NCBI RefSeq assembly: GCF_947172395.1
Contig: NC_069090.1
Location: forward strand, 14,838,962-14,902,961
Direction: 5' to 3'
DNA: 64,000 nucleotides
From: Bicyclus anynana
Lineage: Eukaryota > Arthropoda > Insecta > Lepidoptera > Nymphalidae
Below, one piece after another: positions 1-9,938 of the stretch. Each line of letters opens with the position of its first letter. The first letter of the stretch is position 1. The notes under the pieces were generated by a model. That model was not told the DNA's origin, did not search any database, and saw only the letters and a list, made by a program, of their open reading frames with translations. The translations under genes were made by a program, and so were the position numbers.

Positions 1-57
1 GTCTCGCTAGTTTATGCAAGAGGGCTATGTCCATCGTTTGTTAATAATGATGATGAT
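1..57 (+). mobile_element. RTE LINE 3' end, short fragment
   Basis: A run ending in 'aatgatgatgat' matches the last bases of the RTE LINE seen complete at 25.17 kb: the stretch encoding 'YVLQWTSIG', then the (GAT)n tail. About ten bases just before the conserved 'gtccatcg' are missing. It is cut by the window edge and has no coding capacity. Confidence 0.6.
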
Positions 58-379
58 CACACAGTTCACACCTAGGACTTCATGAGCATTTAGAAACACA
101 GACCTACGTAAGTAGTATTCTAAGAAATAACATTTACTTCTGTAAATTACAAATACGTTTTAGTCTAGCAGTTTATCTGCGAGCCGAAAATTCTTATCTT
201 TATTTACGATCTAAAATTACTTTCAATTTACTCCCTCAAGCACCTTAAATAGCGTAATAAAATGTCCATAAATAAATTTATATTGGTCCCTTGCTTACTT
301 TAAATCTAAATTATTTTTGTTATTTCTGTTAATATGTCTTTTGTTGTGTGTTGTTGTGTGCATTGATCTGGTGTTAACA
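58..379. other. AT-rich, nothing recognised
   Basis: Low-complexity AT-rich sequence with no repeat shared with the rest of the window and no convincing open frame. Confidence 0.6.
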
Positions 380-716
380 GCCTCGTTTGTCCAATGTGAT
401 TTCTGATCACGAGGTTCAGGGATCGAGTCCTGGGACGGGCTACGAAATACTAAGCTTTATTTCTTGTTAAAATTTTCAGTAAAACGCCCGGAATTCGGAA
501 GTTGATGGTGATCTGATAGCGTTCTCTTCTCTTTTCCTAAGAGAAATATAATCACCCTAAACCCACAAACTGGTAGGTGGTTAGGTCTAAGCTACATATC
601 CCCTCTCTTGTAAAGGAGGACTGGCGGTGTAGTGTAAATCTGAGAAAAACAATAATTAAATTTAATTACTTATAATAAAATTTAATTGAACATTGTTAAA
701 AAAAATAATAAATGAG
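380..716 (+). mobile_element. SINE-C (tRNA-headed), degenerate
   Basis: Starts with a tRNA-like stretch: 'gatcacgaggt' followed by a B-box-like 'ggatcgagtcc'. An A/T-rich body contains 'ttttcagtaaaa' and 'gaagttgatggtgat'. The copy at 56.79 kb shares this order (B box, 'tttagtaaat', 'aagttggtggtg'), so both belong to one family. The stretch after about 610, ending 'aataaatgagac', resembles the 3' end of the LINE at 47.9 kb and may be a separate insertion. Confidence 0.5.
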
Positions 717-770
717 ACAAGAAATAATATGATTTATTTATAGTATTACAATAATTACTAATAATTATTG

Positions 771-816
771 ACCGACCCTTTACAATAATTACTAGTAATT
801 ATTGTAAAGGGTCGGT
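771..816. repeat. 46-bp perfect palindrome
   Basis: Two 23-nt arms meet with no spacer at the central 'ctag' (792-795). The arms begin and end with 'accgaccc' and 'gggtcggt'. No mismatch is present. It sits in AT-rich sequence that also carries extra direct copies of 'aataattactaataatt'. Confidence 0.9.
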
Positions 817-1826
817 TAATAATTAATTAAGCCTGCCCCACGAAAGTTCACGTCAAAAGTTTGATAAGGGTTTGATATCCCCCTTACGACTGTCAGAAAA
901 AGGGGAATAAATATTGTTTTTTAAAAGAAAACTTATTAACTAAAATTTAAATAAAATAAAAACTTTAATAAACTTAACACGAAAGCTCCGCTCCACGCTT
1001 CGCCAGATTCCAGTTTTCGCGGAAAAATCTCCCCGCGTCACGACCTCTGATACCAGGGTAGCATAGAGTTCCACTGTTTAAACTGTGTATATGGCAAACG
1101 CCTATAAACCGGATTTTCATGACGCCCAAAACTATTCCTCTAATACGTATTCTAATGAAAACTTTCCAATATGAATAAGTGTATTTAGATCAGAAAACTA
1201 AGTGTAGAACAAAATCGGGCAATACAGTAAAAATATAGTAGGTATAGCTCCATGATACTTTAATTAAATTAAAGTATCGTGAAACTGTTATCCTATATGA
1301 TGGGTATGTCGATTATATGTCCATTATATGCCAATTATGCGTTACATAATACATTTGCAAGAAGTTGCGAGATCCTTATCATATCATAGACTCTCGGTGA
1401 ACTACATGCCAGTACTAGAACACGCTAGAACCTTTTTAAAACACTTCAAAACAATCATTGTGAAACGTACCTCGTGTAAAAAGGCCAATTGGGCGTGGCT
1501 TCAGTTACGGATCAACAACCTGTTGGGGAGAGCCTCAAACCCCCCTGCGCAGAAATATAGCGCAGGGTGGTGGCTTGGGTAAAAACTGACTCATGTCATA
1601 CCGTGGATATCATGTTATCCTGGTGACTCATGTTTTCATAGCGAGACGGACAATTTTAATGGTTGAGCTTTCCAAGAAAATGTATGGAGAATTTTCCTCG
1701 CATAATTGGAATTAATATTTTGTATTATGAGTAAGTAATTACTAAAAACTTTAAATACAATAGATGTCACAAAGACATCATTGCATGTGTAAATTAACAA
1801 TAAAATTATTCTTATTAAAAAGCTTT
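817..1826. other. no gene recognised; two small inverted repeats
   Basis: Mostly unique AT-rich sequence. It holds a hairpin at 1251-1281 (15-nt arms, one mismatch, 1-nt loop) and an 8-bp inverted repeat 'ccctgcgc'/'gcgcaggg' at 1543-1567 in a GC-richer patch. The 84-codon open frame across 1328-1582 shows no domain, no coding-like composition and no splice context. Confidence 0.6.
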
Positions 1827-1990
1827 GACCGTCACCTTAAGAAGCTTTCGCTTAATTGCTGGATCGAGAGCGGATATAGATACAGAAGGGAGTGAATTCT
1901 TGAGACACATTTTGTGAGGAGGTTCCTCTCTCTGGAGCCCTGACCACCGGTTGCTTGGGCACGCGAATGCCCTGCAGCGGGAGGGTTGAT
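1827..1990 (+). mobile_element. Degenerate non-LTR retrotransposon C-terminus
   Basis: Translates in pieces to 'HLKKLSLNCWIE' and later 'VRRFLSLEP', with a stop between. The same block is better preserved at 48030-48242 (minus strand). After the coding part comes 'gaccaccggttgcttgggca' and 'cctgcagcgggaggg', which also follow the 48-kb copy. From memory this block closes the polyprotein of an abundant lepidopteran non-LTR element; the clade is not assigned. Confidence 0.6.
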
Positions 1991-2405
1991 TGCTTTGATA
2001 TTGCTAGTGTTTTAAATTTTATCAACGATAGGCGAATATTACTCTTAACTTACCTTTAAAGTCCTGATCGATAAGGTTTAAATTATACAACAGGTGGTGT
2101 TACCGTTAAATTGTTGTTACCCGACCGTTAAACAAAACGTACCGTATTTCGCATAGTCATGTTCATTACCCCGACGTAAAAAATGGGATGTTATATATTT
2201 TAGGAGGGTTAGTTTTCTATTAGGCCCTTGAGTGTCGAAACGGCCGAGCCAAGCATTTCGGTGCAGGGGTTAGGAGAACTGAGGACAAGGATTCGTGAAA
2301 AGACTAAGCTATGATAGATTTATAGGGTAAGTATTTGTGGAGCTTAACTCTTTATAAAAACTGATAACCTTACTTACAGTGGAAACAACGCAATTATATT
2401 TTCTT
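1991..2405. other. nothing recognised
   Basis: No repeat shared with the rest of the window, no domain and no RNA gene seen. Confidence 0.5.
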
Positions 2406-2584
2406 ACTAGCTGATGCCGCGCGGTTTCGCTCGCGTGGTTCCCGTTCCCGTAGGAATACAGAGATAATAATAGCCTATAGACTTCCTCGATAAACGGGCT
2501 ATCTAACACTGAAAGAATTTTTCAAATCAGACCAGTAGTTCCTGAGATTAGCGCGTTCAAACAAACAAACTCTTCAGCCTTTTA
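2406..2584 (-). mobile_element. Helitron-D, non-autonomous
   Basis: First of many copies in this window. Read on the minus strand the family begins 'TCTATACTAATATTATAAAG' and ends GCTAG followed by a host T. A short GC-rich hairpin (CGCGG, loop GTGAAA, CCGCG) lies about nine bases before CTAG. That fits Helitrons (5'-TC, 3'-CTRR, subterminal hairpin, insertion between A and T) and resembles Lep1-type elements of Lepidoptera. Length is about 190 bp, so no transposase. Here the 5' terminus is degraded but the hairpin and CTAG are present. Confidence 0.8.
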
Positions 2585-3313
2585 AGGATTAACCTATCCA
2601 CCTGCAATTAATTATGGATTTTGGTCACCTTTCATTATTTTGTTAAATACAAGTTTTTGTCCAATATACCTAATTTCTACTAAGTTAACATGCGAGTAAT
2701 GTAAGTAAATTCGTATATTATTGTTAAAAAATAAATTTTAAGAAAATGCATTTTAAGTAAGACTTCCTTAATTTATTCTAATAACGAGGTACATCTTAGG
2801 TAGAACCTACAAAGGTTTATAATTATTATAATTGGTTTATTATTTACAAAAGAGAAAAGCAAAATTTAGTTTAAAAGTTGTCCTTACAAAATAACAAAGA
2901 AAGCTTCATCGCTTAGGGTGGTATGATTTATAAGCACGGGGTTAGAAAGTAACTTAACCGCAACACCTGTAGGTAACCGTAACTTTAAGTACCAAGGTCT
3001 CATAAGTACTAGAGAGAAAGCTAGCCCCGTACTCAGTTTCAACCCCCACAGGTGCAGGTAAGTTAGCAAACAATTTAAAATAACGAACGAAATAGTGGAT
3101 TCATCTACAAATTAAGTTCTTTCTAGATGAGCGCTGTTTCAGTCGTTATTCATCGGACGTTCTTTGATTCTTCATCATAATTAATTTGTGATTCATCATA
3201 CTAATATAGCGTGTACGAGTATTTCTTGTAAATACTATTTTTTTTTTCATTTTGTTTTGTAAAGTCTTAGTTTTACTTTAGTTTTATTGTAATAAAGTGA
3301 ATAAAATTATTAA
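2585..3313. other. nothing recognised
   Basis: AT-rich, with one slightly GC-richer patch near 2900-3060 that is not repeated elsewhere and carries no domain. Confidence 0.5.
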
Positions 3314-3474
3314 CATCGTGTGGAAACCTGCATACCAGAGAATTTTCTTAATTCTCTGTGTATGTGAAGTCTGCCAATTCGCATTGGGCCAGCGTGGTGG
3401 ACTATTTGCTTAACCCCTCTCATTCTGAGAGGACACTCGAGCTCAGCAGTACCGAATATGGGTTGATAACGATT
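3314..3474 (+). mobile_element. SINE-A, 5'-truncated
   Basis: SINE-A in this window has a tRNA-like head with B box 'gggttcgaatccgg', a body with 'cacgtgtctcaaacggtgaa', 'catcgtgaggaaacctgc', 'gccagcgtggtggactat' and 'gactcgagctcagcag', and a tail 'gggttgataatgatgatg'. This copy starts at 'catcgtg' and runs to a decayed tail, 'ggttgataacgat'. Confidence 0.85.
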
Positions 3475-4424
3475 GAACAAAATATGGGCAATAAAATTCG
3501 ATGAACGTATGACAGCGCTACGTTTTTGTACGCAACTTATTCTGCCCACCTTTCACCGTGCGCTGCCGCCAACAGCGCTAGGGTGCGCCTGCACGCATGT
3601 AGCGCACGCCGCGGCCTGCTGCTCCACGGTTGCGCACCTTTTACTTTTCATGCTTATTGAGTGCGGTATGATGGATGATGCGGTGCATCGTGCGGTATTG
3701 AGACGTACTGCGGGGCAACATACACCTATTTAGACAATCGATCTGAAAGAGTAAACTCCATCCGTGCGTTGGAGCTGACACATACTTTTTTTATAGTATT
3801 TTATACTATTAAAAATTTCGTCCTTCAACGCCTCTTTTGCCAGCCGCTGCAGTTAATGTACTATAGTATAAATTTTATAACATTGTTAGAAATTGAAAAA
3901 GTAAATAAATGAGAGTAAAAATATAAGTGGTCTGCTCCCTCTGTCGGGAAAACATCGTTTGTCACATGAGTCGTGTCACGTTGCTATTAAAGTAAGCTGA
4001 TACCAGGGAAATATAAGTTCATTGTATATCGCACAATTGAATTGCATCGCTCTCCCCCTGCGAGGGAGGTTCAACCGTGAGACAGAGAAATTAAATGTGA
4101 AAGCTTTTACTAAATACGTAATTTCAGTTTTTCAGTACAAGAAATAAAGCTGTTTTTACTAAGTAGCATTCTTTCGAGGATACCTCCATCCCTATTGAAC
4201 CTATGTATTCCGCGGAATGTTTTGTATTCCGCTGTGTGCATTTGTGATTGATTTACGTGGCGCTGTTTCAGTTCTAGTAAACAAAGTTGTTTGTTACTAG
4301 GAAAGCAGCATTTATGAAGAAGTTATAACATTAGCTTTCCATATCAATTTTCATATGAAGTTGTGATTATCAAAACAAAGAGAAATTAATATTTAGGAAA
4401 CAATAACTGACTTGACATGCTGTC
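3475..4424. other. GC-rich island in otherwise unique DNA
   Basis: About 3540-3720 is clearly GC- and CpG-rich compared with its AT-rich surroundings (for example 'gcacgccgcggcctgctgct'). Both strands carry open frames of about 80 codons, which may simply reflect composition. I recognise no domain. It could be a relic repeat, a regulatory island or an undetected exon. The rest, 3730-4424, shows nothing recognisable. Confidence 0.4.
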
Positions 4425-4500
4425 CTTGTCACTGGGGAGTTATACCACCAACTTCTCGGAGAGCACTCGAACCCAGGTCTTCACGATCCTAAGCCGGGAC
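4425..4500 (-). mobile_element. tRNA-like SINE head, remnant
   Basis: On the minus strand it contains 'gatcgtgaagacctgggttc', a B-box-like stretch in the same setting as SINE-C heads ('gatcacgaggtcccgggttc'). No body or tail is recognisable. It is not a functional tRNA: no cloverleaf can be drawn. Confidence 0.35.
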
Positions 4501-4545
4501 TAATAAGACAGTTTATACATACCTTTTGAAGTGATAACTTCTTAC

Positions 4546-4567
4546 GGGAGAGGGGGGAGGAGGGGGG
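4546..4567 (+). other. G-rich tract, possible G-quadruplex
   Basis: Runs of G of lengths 3, 6, 2 and 6, separated by A or AGA, stand out from the AT-rich surroundings. Splitting the two six-G runs gives four or more GGG tracts with short loops. Confidence 0.4.
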
Positions 4568-5284
4568 TAAACCGCTTCGTAAAGTAACGCGTTACGGCGC
4601 CACTCTGTCTGGCTTCCTTTTCTCTCACGCATACGGCAGCAGGTTTAAGTTATCACATCTGTCAAGCGTCCCGAGACGCACACGTTTTTTTTTGTTTTGG
4701 TAATATTTTGGAAAATTCTAGTTTCAACATTATTAGCATAATTATGGTAAGTATTTCATTTTAAGTATTCTGCAAAAACACGCCCACGCCCTACATAAAT
4801 GTATGCCATGCTTTCCGCCCATTAATCTATATAGCAGTTCGTAGAAATGTTAAATACAAGCATTGTATCCATTGTGATACGTGAAATTGGACGTGGCATT
4901 GGCTTGCAACTCATTACATTATTTTAAATTAAATTATGACATGACTTGATCTTTCAAACGTGCTTGTAAACAAAGCCCAATAGAAATAAATGAATTTTGA
5001 TTTTGATTTTTTGAACTCACACACTCGTAGCATCACTACAGTTCCAGCATACATAAACGAAATAATTTATCTCGTGAAGATAAAAAAACAAATTTCGACC
5101 AATATGCGGTGGAGTTGAAATATCGCCAGAAATATCCCAACGCAACGAAAGAGATAAGGATATTATAGGTTCCACCGCTATAGGTACATAAATTGTCTTT
5201 CTAACGGGTTCACAGTGATATTGCACTTTGAGATGAATACTAGAATACTACATGTATTTTGTAAAACTTTACATTATTTTAGCA
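4568..5284. other. nothing recognised
   Basis: AT-rich. The block 5015-5230 looks more complex than its surroundings but is not repeated in the window, and I cannot assign it to a family. Confidence 0.5.
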
Positions 5285-5780
5285 GGCTCAGAAGCAATTA
5301 CCAAAATAAGAAAAATAATGTGGAACCAAGGTTATGACTCACAACATTTGTCAGGACAACTTAATTAACAAATCAAACAGTAACCAAAATAAGACCCTAG
5401 AATGGCAGAATGGCAGACCTTGAGTGAAGTCACGCACTTGTGAACGTTGTGTGTAGGTTTAAAGGTACCTTTGGCTGTTAACAAACACTCACCTTTTCCA
5501 CACAAGTCACTCTCTCCGCCTATCCCAAGTAACCTATAAAGAATTACACAACAAGAGATGTGGCTCGACCGCCACGATCACACTGAAGCCGTCCGTACCG
5601 CAAGTCGTTGCAACGCGGCGATAACAATTCCTACTATAAATACTTACAAATATACTATTATGGTACGATACGACGGTTATGGTAGTAACTGAGGTCGTAA
5701 CTCGGTCGGCCCCCAGACGATAATAATTATCAAACAAGACCTGGTCTATATCTGTATATGTATTAAATAAAATATGTTAA
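5285..5780 (+). repeat. Repeat family E, copy 1 (LTR-like)
   Basis: Shares long blocks with 19595-19935 (same strand) and 22405-22835 (opposite strand). Shared blocks include 'ggttatgactcacaac', 'accaaaataagaccctag', 'cttgagtgaagtcacg', 'gcctatcccaagtaac' and 'ataaagaattacacaacaag'. A TATA-like 'cctataaag' lies centrally and 'attaaataaa' lies downstream. That promoter-then-polyA order suggests a solo LTR, but I could not fix TG...CA ends or a TSD. A non-autonomous DNA element is the alternative. Confidence 0.55.
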
Positions 5781-6027
5781 AATAATTTAGATTGGTGTTT
5801 TTCTTATTTATTCTTTATACAAAAAGTCCGACTTCTCATTTCGATATATGTCAAATTTCACTTTTTCTTTTCACGTAACTTAACCGTGAGATAACAATGG
5901 GTACGCGGCGTAGGCAACCCATCATTAACCGTCGAATGGTGAATCGATAGCTAATTTTTCTAGAAATGTCCGCCCACAAAGACAAAGTCAAGGACGTGTA
6001 TATTACAAAGATACTGTTATATAAAAT

Positions 6028-6215
6028 ACTAGTAGACGCCGCGCGGTTTCACCCGCGTGGTTTCCGTTACCGTAGGAATACGGGGATAATACAGCCTTCC
6101 TCGATAAATGGGCTATCTAACACTGAAATATTTTTTTAATTCGGAGCAGTAGTTCCTGAGATTAGCACATTGAAGCAAACAAACAAACTCCTCAGGTTTA
6201 TAATATTAGTATAGA
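6028..6215 (-). mobile_element. Helitron-D, near full length
   Basis: Has both termini: the CTAG end at 6028 and the 'aatattagtatagat' end at 6215. The 'cccgcgtgg' hairpin and 'gggctatctaacactgaaa' core are intact. A short deletion removes 'tatagcctatag'. Confidence 0.85.
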
Positions 6216-6649
6216 TATTAGATGTGGTCTACGGTGGAACGCGCTAGTCTAGAAGATGCCTTCCCTTCAAAATGCCCAGGTTGTAAAAATTAGTAAGTAC
6301 TGACTTCGGGAGAAAGTTTCATACCCTAGCTATACCTAGGAACGAAAAAAGCAACACACACAAGCTTCGTACGAGTGTTAGGGATGTCAATGACATAGGG
6401 GTTGACACCTACCCTGTGTCTTGCAGTACGGTGCTAAAATGGTAACAGTAGTACGAGCTGAAATAACTCCCGAGTACACTCTAAAATATATTTTGTATTA
6501 TAACGAGAGACTAGCAACCTTCCAGCGATGACCAAGACTTTGAAGTTTTGTTGGAAAGGGTGAGTCTTCGCCTATGAGTACCCTGGCTCGGCGAATAACA
6601 GCGTTCAAATTATCATCCAATGGACATCTGAACCCTGGCCACTTTTAAG
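6216..6649. other. nothing recognised
   Basis: Moderately complex sequence with no match in the window and no open frame of note. Confidence 0.5.
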
Positions 6650-6773
6650 GACTTTCAACCAACATGGCTCCCCATAAAACCCTGATCTCGTGGCTCTACA
6701 TGATAGGGTCGACCAACACTACGCGGAGGGGGTATTCCTGCACCTTGGGACCCTAAAATCCATCTCTTTGAAC
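6650..6773 (-). mobile_element. RTE LINE fragment, degenerate
   Basis: Contains 'gggtcgaccaacact', 'caccttgggaccc' and 'ccatctctttgaact', the antisense of the C-terminal region encoding 'GRPPTRW' and 'RWGPKVLEW' in the 25-kb copy. The reading frame is lost. Confidence 0.55.
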
Positions 6774-6820
6774 TAATTGATTAATTAATAATCGATAATA
6801 TAAAAAAGTAATAAATCCGA

Positions 6821-7153
6821 GTGATAGAGCGAGCTATGTTTGGAGTTTCTTTGCGTGATCGACTCAGAAATGAGGAGATCCGTAGAAGAATCAAAGTCAC
6901 TGACATAGCTTAGCGAGTCGCGAAGCTGACAGGGCAGGGCATAGTTGGAAGAGCTGGTGAACGTCGGGGTCCCAAGGCGCTGGAAAGGCGACCCCGCTCC
7001 GAAAAGCGCAGTGTTGGTTAACCACTTTCTATGTGTACCAAAGACATCAAACGGGTTGCAGGGAGCTGCTGGATGCTGGCGGCTTGAGACGATGGTATTT
7101 GGAAGTCTATGTCCAGACGTCCATCGGCTATTAATAATGATGATTATGATGAT
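6821..7153 (+). mobile_element. RTE LINE 3' end, pseudogene
   Basis: Covers the last third of the RTE coding region, from 'RAMFGVSLRDRLRNEEIRRR' to the C-terminal 'TSIG', then a (GAT)n-like tail 'taataatgatgattatgatg'. A stop interrupts the frame after 'KVTDIA' and several small indels follow. It is inverted relative to the fragment just upstream. Confidence 0.8.
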
Positions 7154-7440
7154 AAAAAGTAGCTACTTACTTTGACCAAAATATATTTGTCTCAATACAC
7201 GTGGATACAAACATAATATATTTCAAATAATCTAAATATATATCTATAATAATAATATTCTACTTCGTACTAAATACGAAATTACCAATTACATAAATTG
7301 GGGTATGATTATTTCACATAAACAATATTTCCACGTGGATTTGAATTTAGATTAGGAAACAGGAAATTAATCTCTTTGGCGTAATTCGTAAAGCTTTTTT
7401 TCATTCTTTACAACTTAGATTAATAACACTGTATTCTGAG

Positions 7441-7745
7441 CTTTACAAGTTAGCCATTGACTACAATCTCACCTGATGGTAAGTGACGATGCAATCAAAG
7501 ATGGAAGCGGACTAACTTGTTTGGAGGAGGCTGAAAATCCACACCTCTTTCGGTTTCTATACGACATCGTATCGGAACGCTAAATCGCTTGGCGGTACGT
7601 CTTTGCCGGAAGGGTGGTGACTAGCCACGGCCGAAGCCTTCTACCAGCCAGTCCTGGACCAATTAAGGAACTTCAATTGGCCCAGCCAGGGATCGACCTC
7701 CGTTTTGTAAATCCACCGCGCATGCCACTGCGCCACAGAGGCCGT
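7441..7745 (-). mobile_element. SINE-B, full length
   Basis: SINE-B has a tRNA-like head with A box 'tggcgcagtggtatgcgc' and B box 'gggttcgatcccc', a body with 'ggccgtggctagttaccacc' and 'cgccaagcgatttagcgtt', and a 3' end 'caagggctaacttgtaaa' plus an A-rich tract. This copy spans head to 3' end. The B box is damaged by a small deletion ('agggatcgacctcc' on the plus strand). Confidence 0.85.
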
Positions 7746-7875
7746 TTTCCAAATTCCTTTATAACCGAGATATCTTAGGTTCGATTCCCAGCAAAATTAC
7801 ATTTTTTATTGATTCAGGTCAGGTCTGCTAAGGCTTTGACCGTGCGTAATGATTATCCTTTGTTTGAAATAGTAG
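7746..7875. other. tRNA-like remnant
   Basis: Contains 'gatatcttaggttcgattcc', a lone B-box-like match that probably belongs to a decayed SINE head. Confidence 0.3.
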
Positions 7876-7983
7876 ATTGTTATACAAGGGGCTAAAAAGA
7901 CCCATTATATACGAGGTATTTTTATAAATTCGCCTAAATAGAAACCGAGTTTATAATGGGTTTAGCCCCACGTGTTACACTCT
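7876..7983. mobile_element. Short MITE, family Y
   Basis: Imperfect terminal inverted repeats: 'caaggggctaaa' plus 'acccattata' on the left, 'tataatgggtttagcccca' on the right. The element is about 108 bp, with no coding capacity and no clear TSD. Confidence 0.5.
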
Positions 7984-8106
7984 GCTTTTCACTACGATTG
8001 CGAGAAAATAAAATAGTTTGGTACAATATTCAATATTTATTTTAATTGAAATTAAATGTACAATGTCTACAATTTTGGATATTAAGGGAGATGCTTTTAC
8101 CCGGTA

Positions 8107-8154
8107 ACATAATTTCCGACTACTATTCATCTTCACAGTAGTCGGAAATTATGT
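8107..8154. repeat. Perfect hairpin, 18-bp arms
   Basis: Arms 8107-8124 and 8137-8154 are perfect reverse complements around a 12-nt loop. It overlaps the stop codon of the minus-strand reading frame beginning at 8359, so the end of that frame is part of the hairpin. Confidence 0.9.
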
Positions 8155-8359
8155 GAGATATTAGTTTCAAAAACTCCTTTCGTAAGTGAATCCATTCGTT
8201 GTTGTTTTCTCCACTTATTAATTTTTTTGTAAGTATTCGTAGGTATCGTAGGTAAGTATTTAAGTAAATGCGTCTCGACTTTGATGGTAACAGATTGAAA
8301 ATTTCATCCATCTCCAAATTAGGATCACCATTCTCACTAAATGAAGACAACAATAACAA
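8123..8359 (-). CDS. Possible terminal exon or gene fragment, unknown
   Basis: A 78-codon open frame whose residues look protein-like: acidic start ('NGDPNLEMDE'), then helical basic stretches ('SRRIYLNTYLRYL', 'LRKEFLKLISHI'), ending 'YCEDE'. Just inside its 5' end the minus strand reads a pyrimidine-rich tract and 'ttcatttag', a plausible splice acceptor. About 80 nt after the stop is AATAAA (8034-8039 region), so a 3'-terminal exon is possible. The 'SRRIY..YLRYL' stretch recalls the helical N-terminal domain of tyrosine recombinases, but no catalytic residues are present. No upstream exon was found. Alternatives are a decayed transposon or chance. Confidence 0.3.
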   Translation of the reverse strand: MLLLSSFSENGDPNLEMDEIFNLLPSKSRRIYLNTYLRYLRILTKKLISGENNNEWIHLRKEFLKLISHIISDYCEDE

Positions 8360-8964
8360 TTATTGTTGAAAAATATGTAAGTTACGGTCACAAATTTACA
8401 ATTATTTTCTTAAAAAAATCAAGTGTGTACTGTGTATTCTGTATTATTAACGCCAATTGTTTTTTAAGTTCTCGCTTTTTAATTTTATTTTTTTCACATG
8501 AGAAAAAGGCAAAGGTATTACACCGTAAAGGATGTTCCATGTCTTCGAATCTCGCTCTATTCGCAACTCAATAAAAATTAAATAAAAAAACAAACGCATT
8601 CCACAGACAAGAACGCTGCATTCATCCCAATTTAAAGTTTTTTATTTATTTTTCAAAACAATCGGGGCCTTGATAAAAACAATGATTATATTTTCGAATA
8701 AAACCTCCTCCGTTTTTTAGTAGGCTAGTACTTGGCTAGTAATCGTAAAAGACAAGAATTAAAATGCTTGTTTAGCCCCGCTGTGGAGTGGTAATATGAC
8801 AACGTTTTTGAGCAAGAGTAGTGAAAAAAATATTTATATCGATTTGTTTATTTGTTTTTCCGTTTTTCCCTACAACTAAGAGAAAAGCCTAGCTATAATA
8901 ATCAGCCATATCAGCGTAGGCTACGAGCCCAGGCGTCAATTCATTGAAATGTATATACTTTAAA
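8360..8964. other. nothing firm recognised
   Basis: AT-rich. On the minus strand an open frame of about 60 codons lies immediately upstream of the frame described at 8.1 kb, but no domain or splice donor pairs convincingly with it. Confidence 0.4.
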
Positions 8965-9017
8965 TCCACCACGCTGCTACAATACAGGTTGGTGGGCTTG
9001 ACCTAATATTCTTTCAT

Positions 9018-9108
9018 TGAGGACGCTCGCGACTTGTTGCAAAATTCGTTCTTAGCGGACGTCTACTAACTATAAACTACCTCCCTGCCAAATTTAATTT
9101 TTGTGTAA
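9018..9108 (-). mobile_element. Helitron-G fragment
   Basis: Shares 'gacgctcgcgactt', 'tgttgcaaaattcgttctta' and 'gcggacgtctactaactata' with copies at 44.9, 46.8 and 51.8 kb. In other copies the family starts in the Helitron-like 'cgcccgcgactt' motif. Only the 3'-proximal part is left. Just upstream (8965-9005) is a short decayed stretch resembling the SINE-A core. Confidence 0.55.
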
Positions 9109-9123
9109 AAGTATTGTAGGTAA

Positions 9124-9355
9124 TATCATTATCAACCTATATTCGGCTCACTCTTGAGCTCGAGTCTCCTCTCAGAATGCCACGCTGGCCCAATGCGGAT
9201 TGGCATTGGCCTTCCTTCGTTTCCTCATGTTGTTTTTTTTTCACCGTTTTGAGACACGTGAATAAAATGCATATAACTGAAAAGTTAGAGGTGCAAGCCC
9301 CAAATCGGATTCGAACCTACGCCCTCCGGAATCGGAGACAGAGGTCATATCCAAT
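9124..9355 (-). mobile_element. SINE-A, internally deleted
   Basis: Tail ('atcattatcaacc' on the plus strand), core and tRNA head with B box 'gattcgaacctacgccct' are all present. The middle lacks the 'ccaatagtcca' segment and much of 'acgcagagaat'. It abuts a Helitron-D copy on its 5' side. Confidence 0.85.
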
Positions 9356-9361
9356 TTAAGT

Positions 9362-9549
9362 ATATCTATACTAATATTAAAAAGAGTTTGTTTGTTTGAT
9401 TGAACGCGCTAATCTCAGAAGCTACTGCTCCGATTTGAAAAATTCTTTCAGTGTTAGATAGCCCATTTATCGAGGAAGGCTATAGGCTATATTTTATCCC
9501 GGAATTCTTACAGAAACGAGAACAACGCGGGTGAAACCGCGCGACGTCC
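9362..9549 (+). mobile_element. Helitron-D, near full length
   Basis: Plus-orientated copy, so the Helitron order reads directly: 'atctatactaatatta' at the start, hairpin 'cgcgggtgaaaccgcg' near the end. The final GCTAG is mutated. Confidence 0.8.
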
Positions 9550-9722
9550 TACATATTGTCAATAATAGATTTCATACCACCCCCGTTTGTCACAGTAAGT
9601 AACTCTGACAAGTTAGACGTCAGAATAGCCTTCAAGTCATTCGCGTGGGCGATAGTTCGATAGCACACAGAAACAATAGAAACGATTAATCTATAGATTA
9701 TCTCGTTCGCTGGGAGCGAGGC

Positions 9723-9783
9723 GTGTCAATCGATGACTGCGACCATTGTGTCACTGGGTCACAATGTCACGTCGATCGACACT
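9723..9783. repeat. Imperfect nested hairpin
   Basis: Outer arms 'gtgtcaatcgatgac' and 'gtcgatcgacact', inner arms 'cattgtg' and 'cacaatg'. It lies in a GC-richer stretch with no match elsewhere in the window. Confidence 0.5.
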
Positions 9784-9822
9784 GACCTACTTTACAGTGG
9801 GTTCCGTAGGTAATTTATTTGA

Positions 9823-9938
9823 GAGCCGTGATAGCACATTGGATATGAGCTCTGCTATTCGGAGGGTGTAGGCTCGAATCAGTCCTGGATATGCACTTTC
9901 ATTTTCAGTTGAGTGCATTTTAAAAAATTTTACCACGT
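9823..9938 (+). mobile_element. SINE-A, 5' half (split copy)
   Basis: Head 'gagccgtgatagcacattgg' with a B box 'ggctcgaatca', running to 'ttttaccacgt'. The SINE continues at 10318; the two halves are separated by MITE-H. The sequence CACGT occurs at both breakpoints. Confidence 0.9.

Noticed and set aside
1328..1582. 84-codon plus-strand frame
   Set aside because: No domain, no coding-like residue pattern, no splice or polyA context.
4253..4290. Fourth copy of fold-back family I
   Set aside because: Only 'ggcgctgtttcagtt' matches; too short and without arms.
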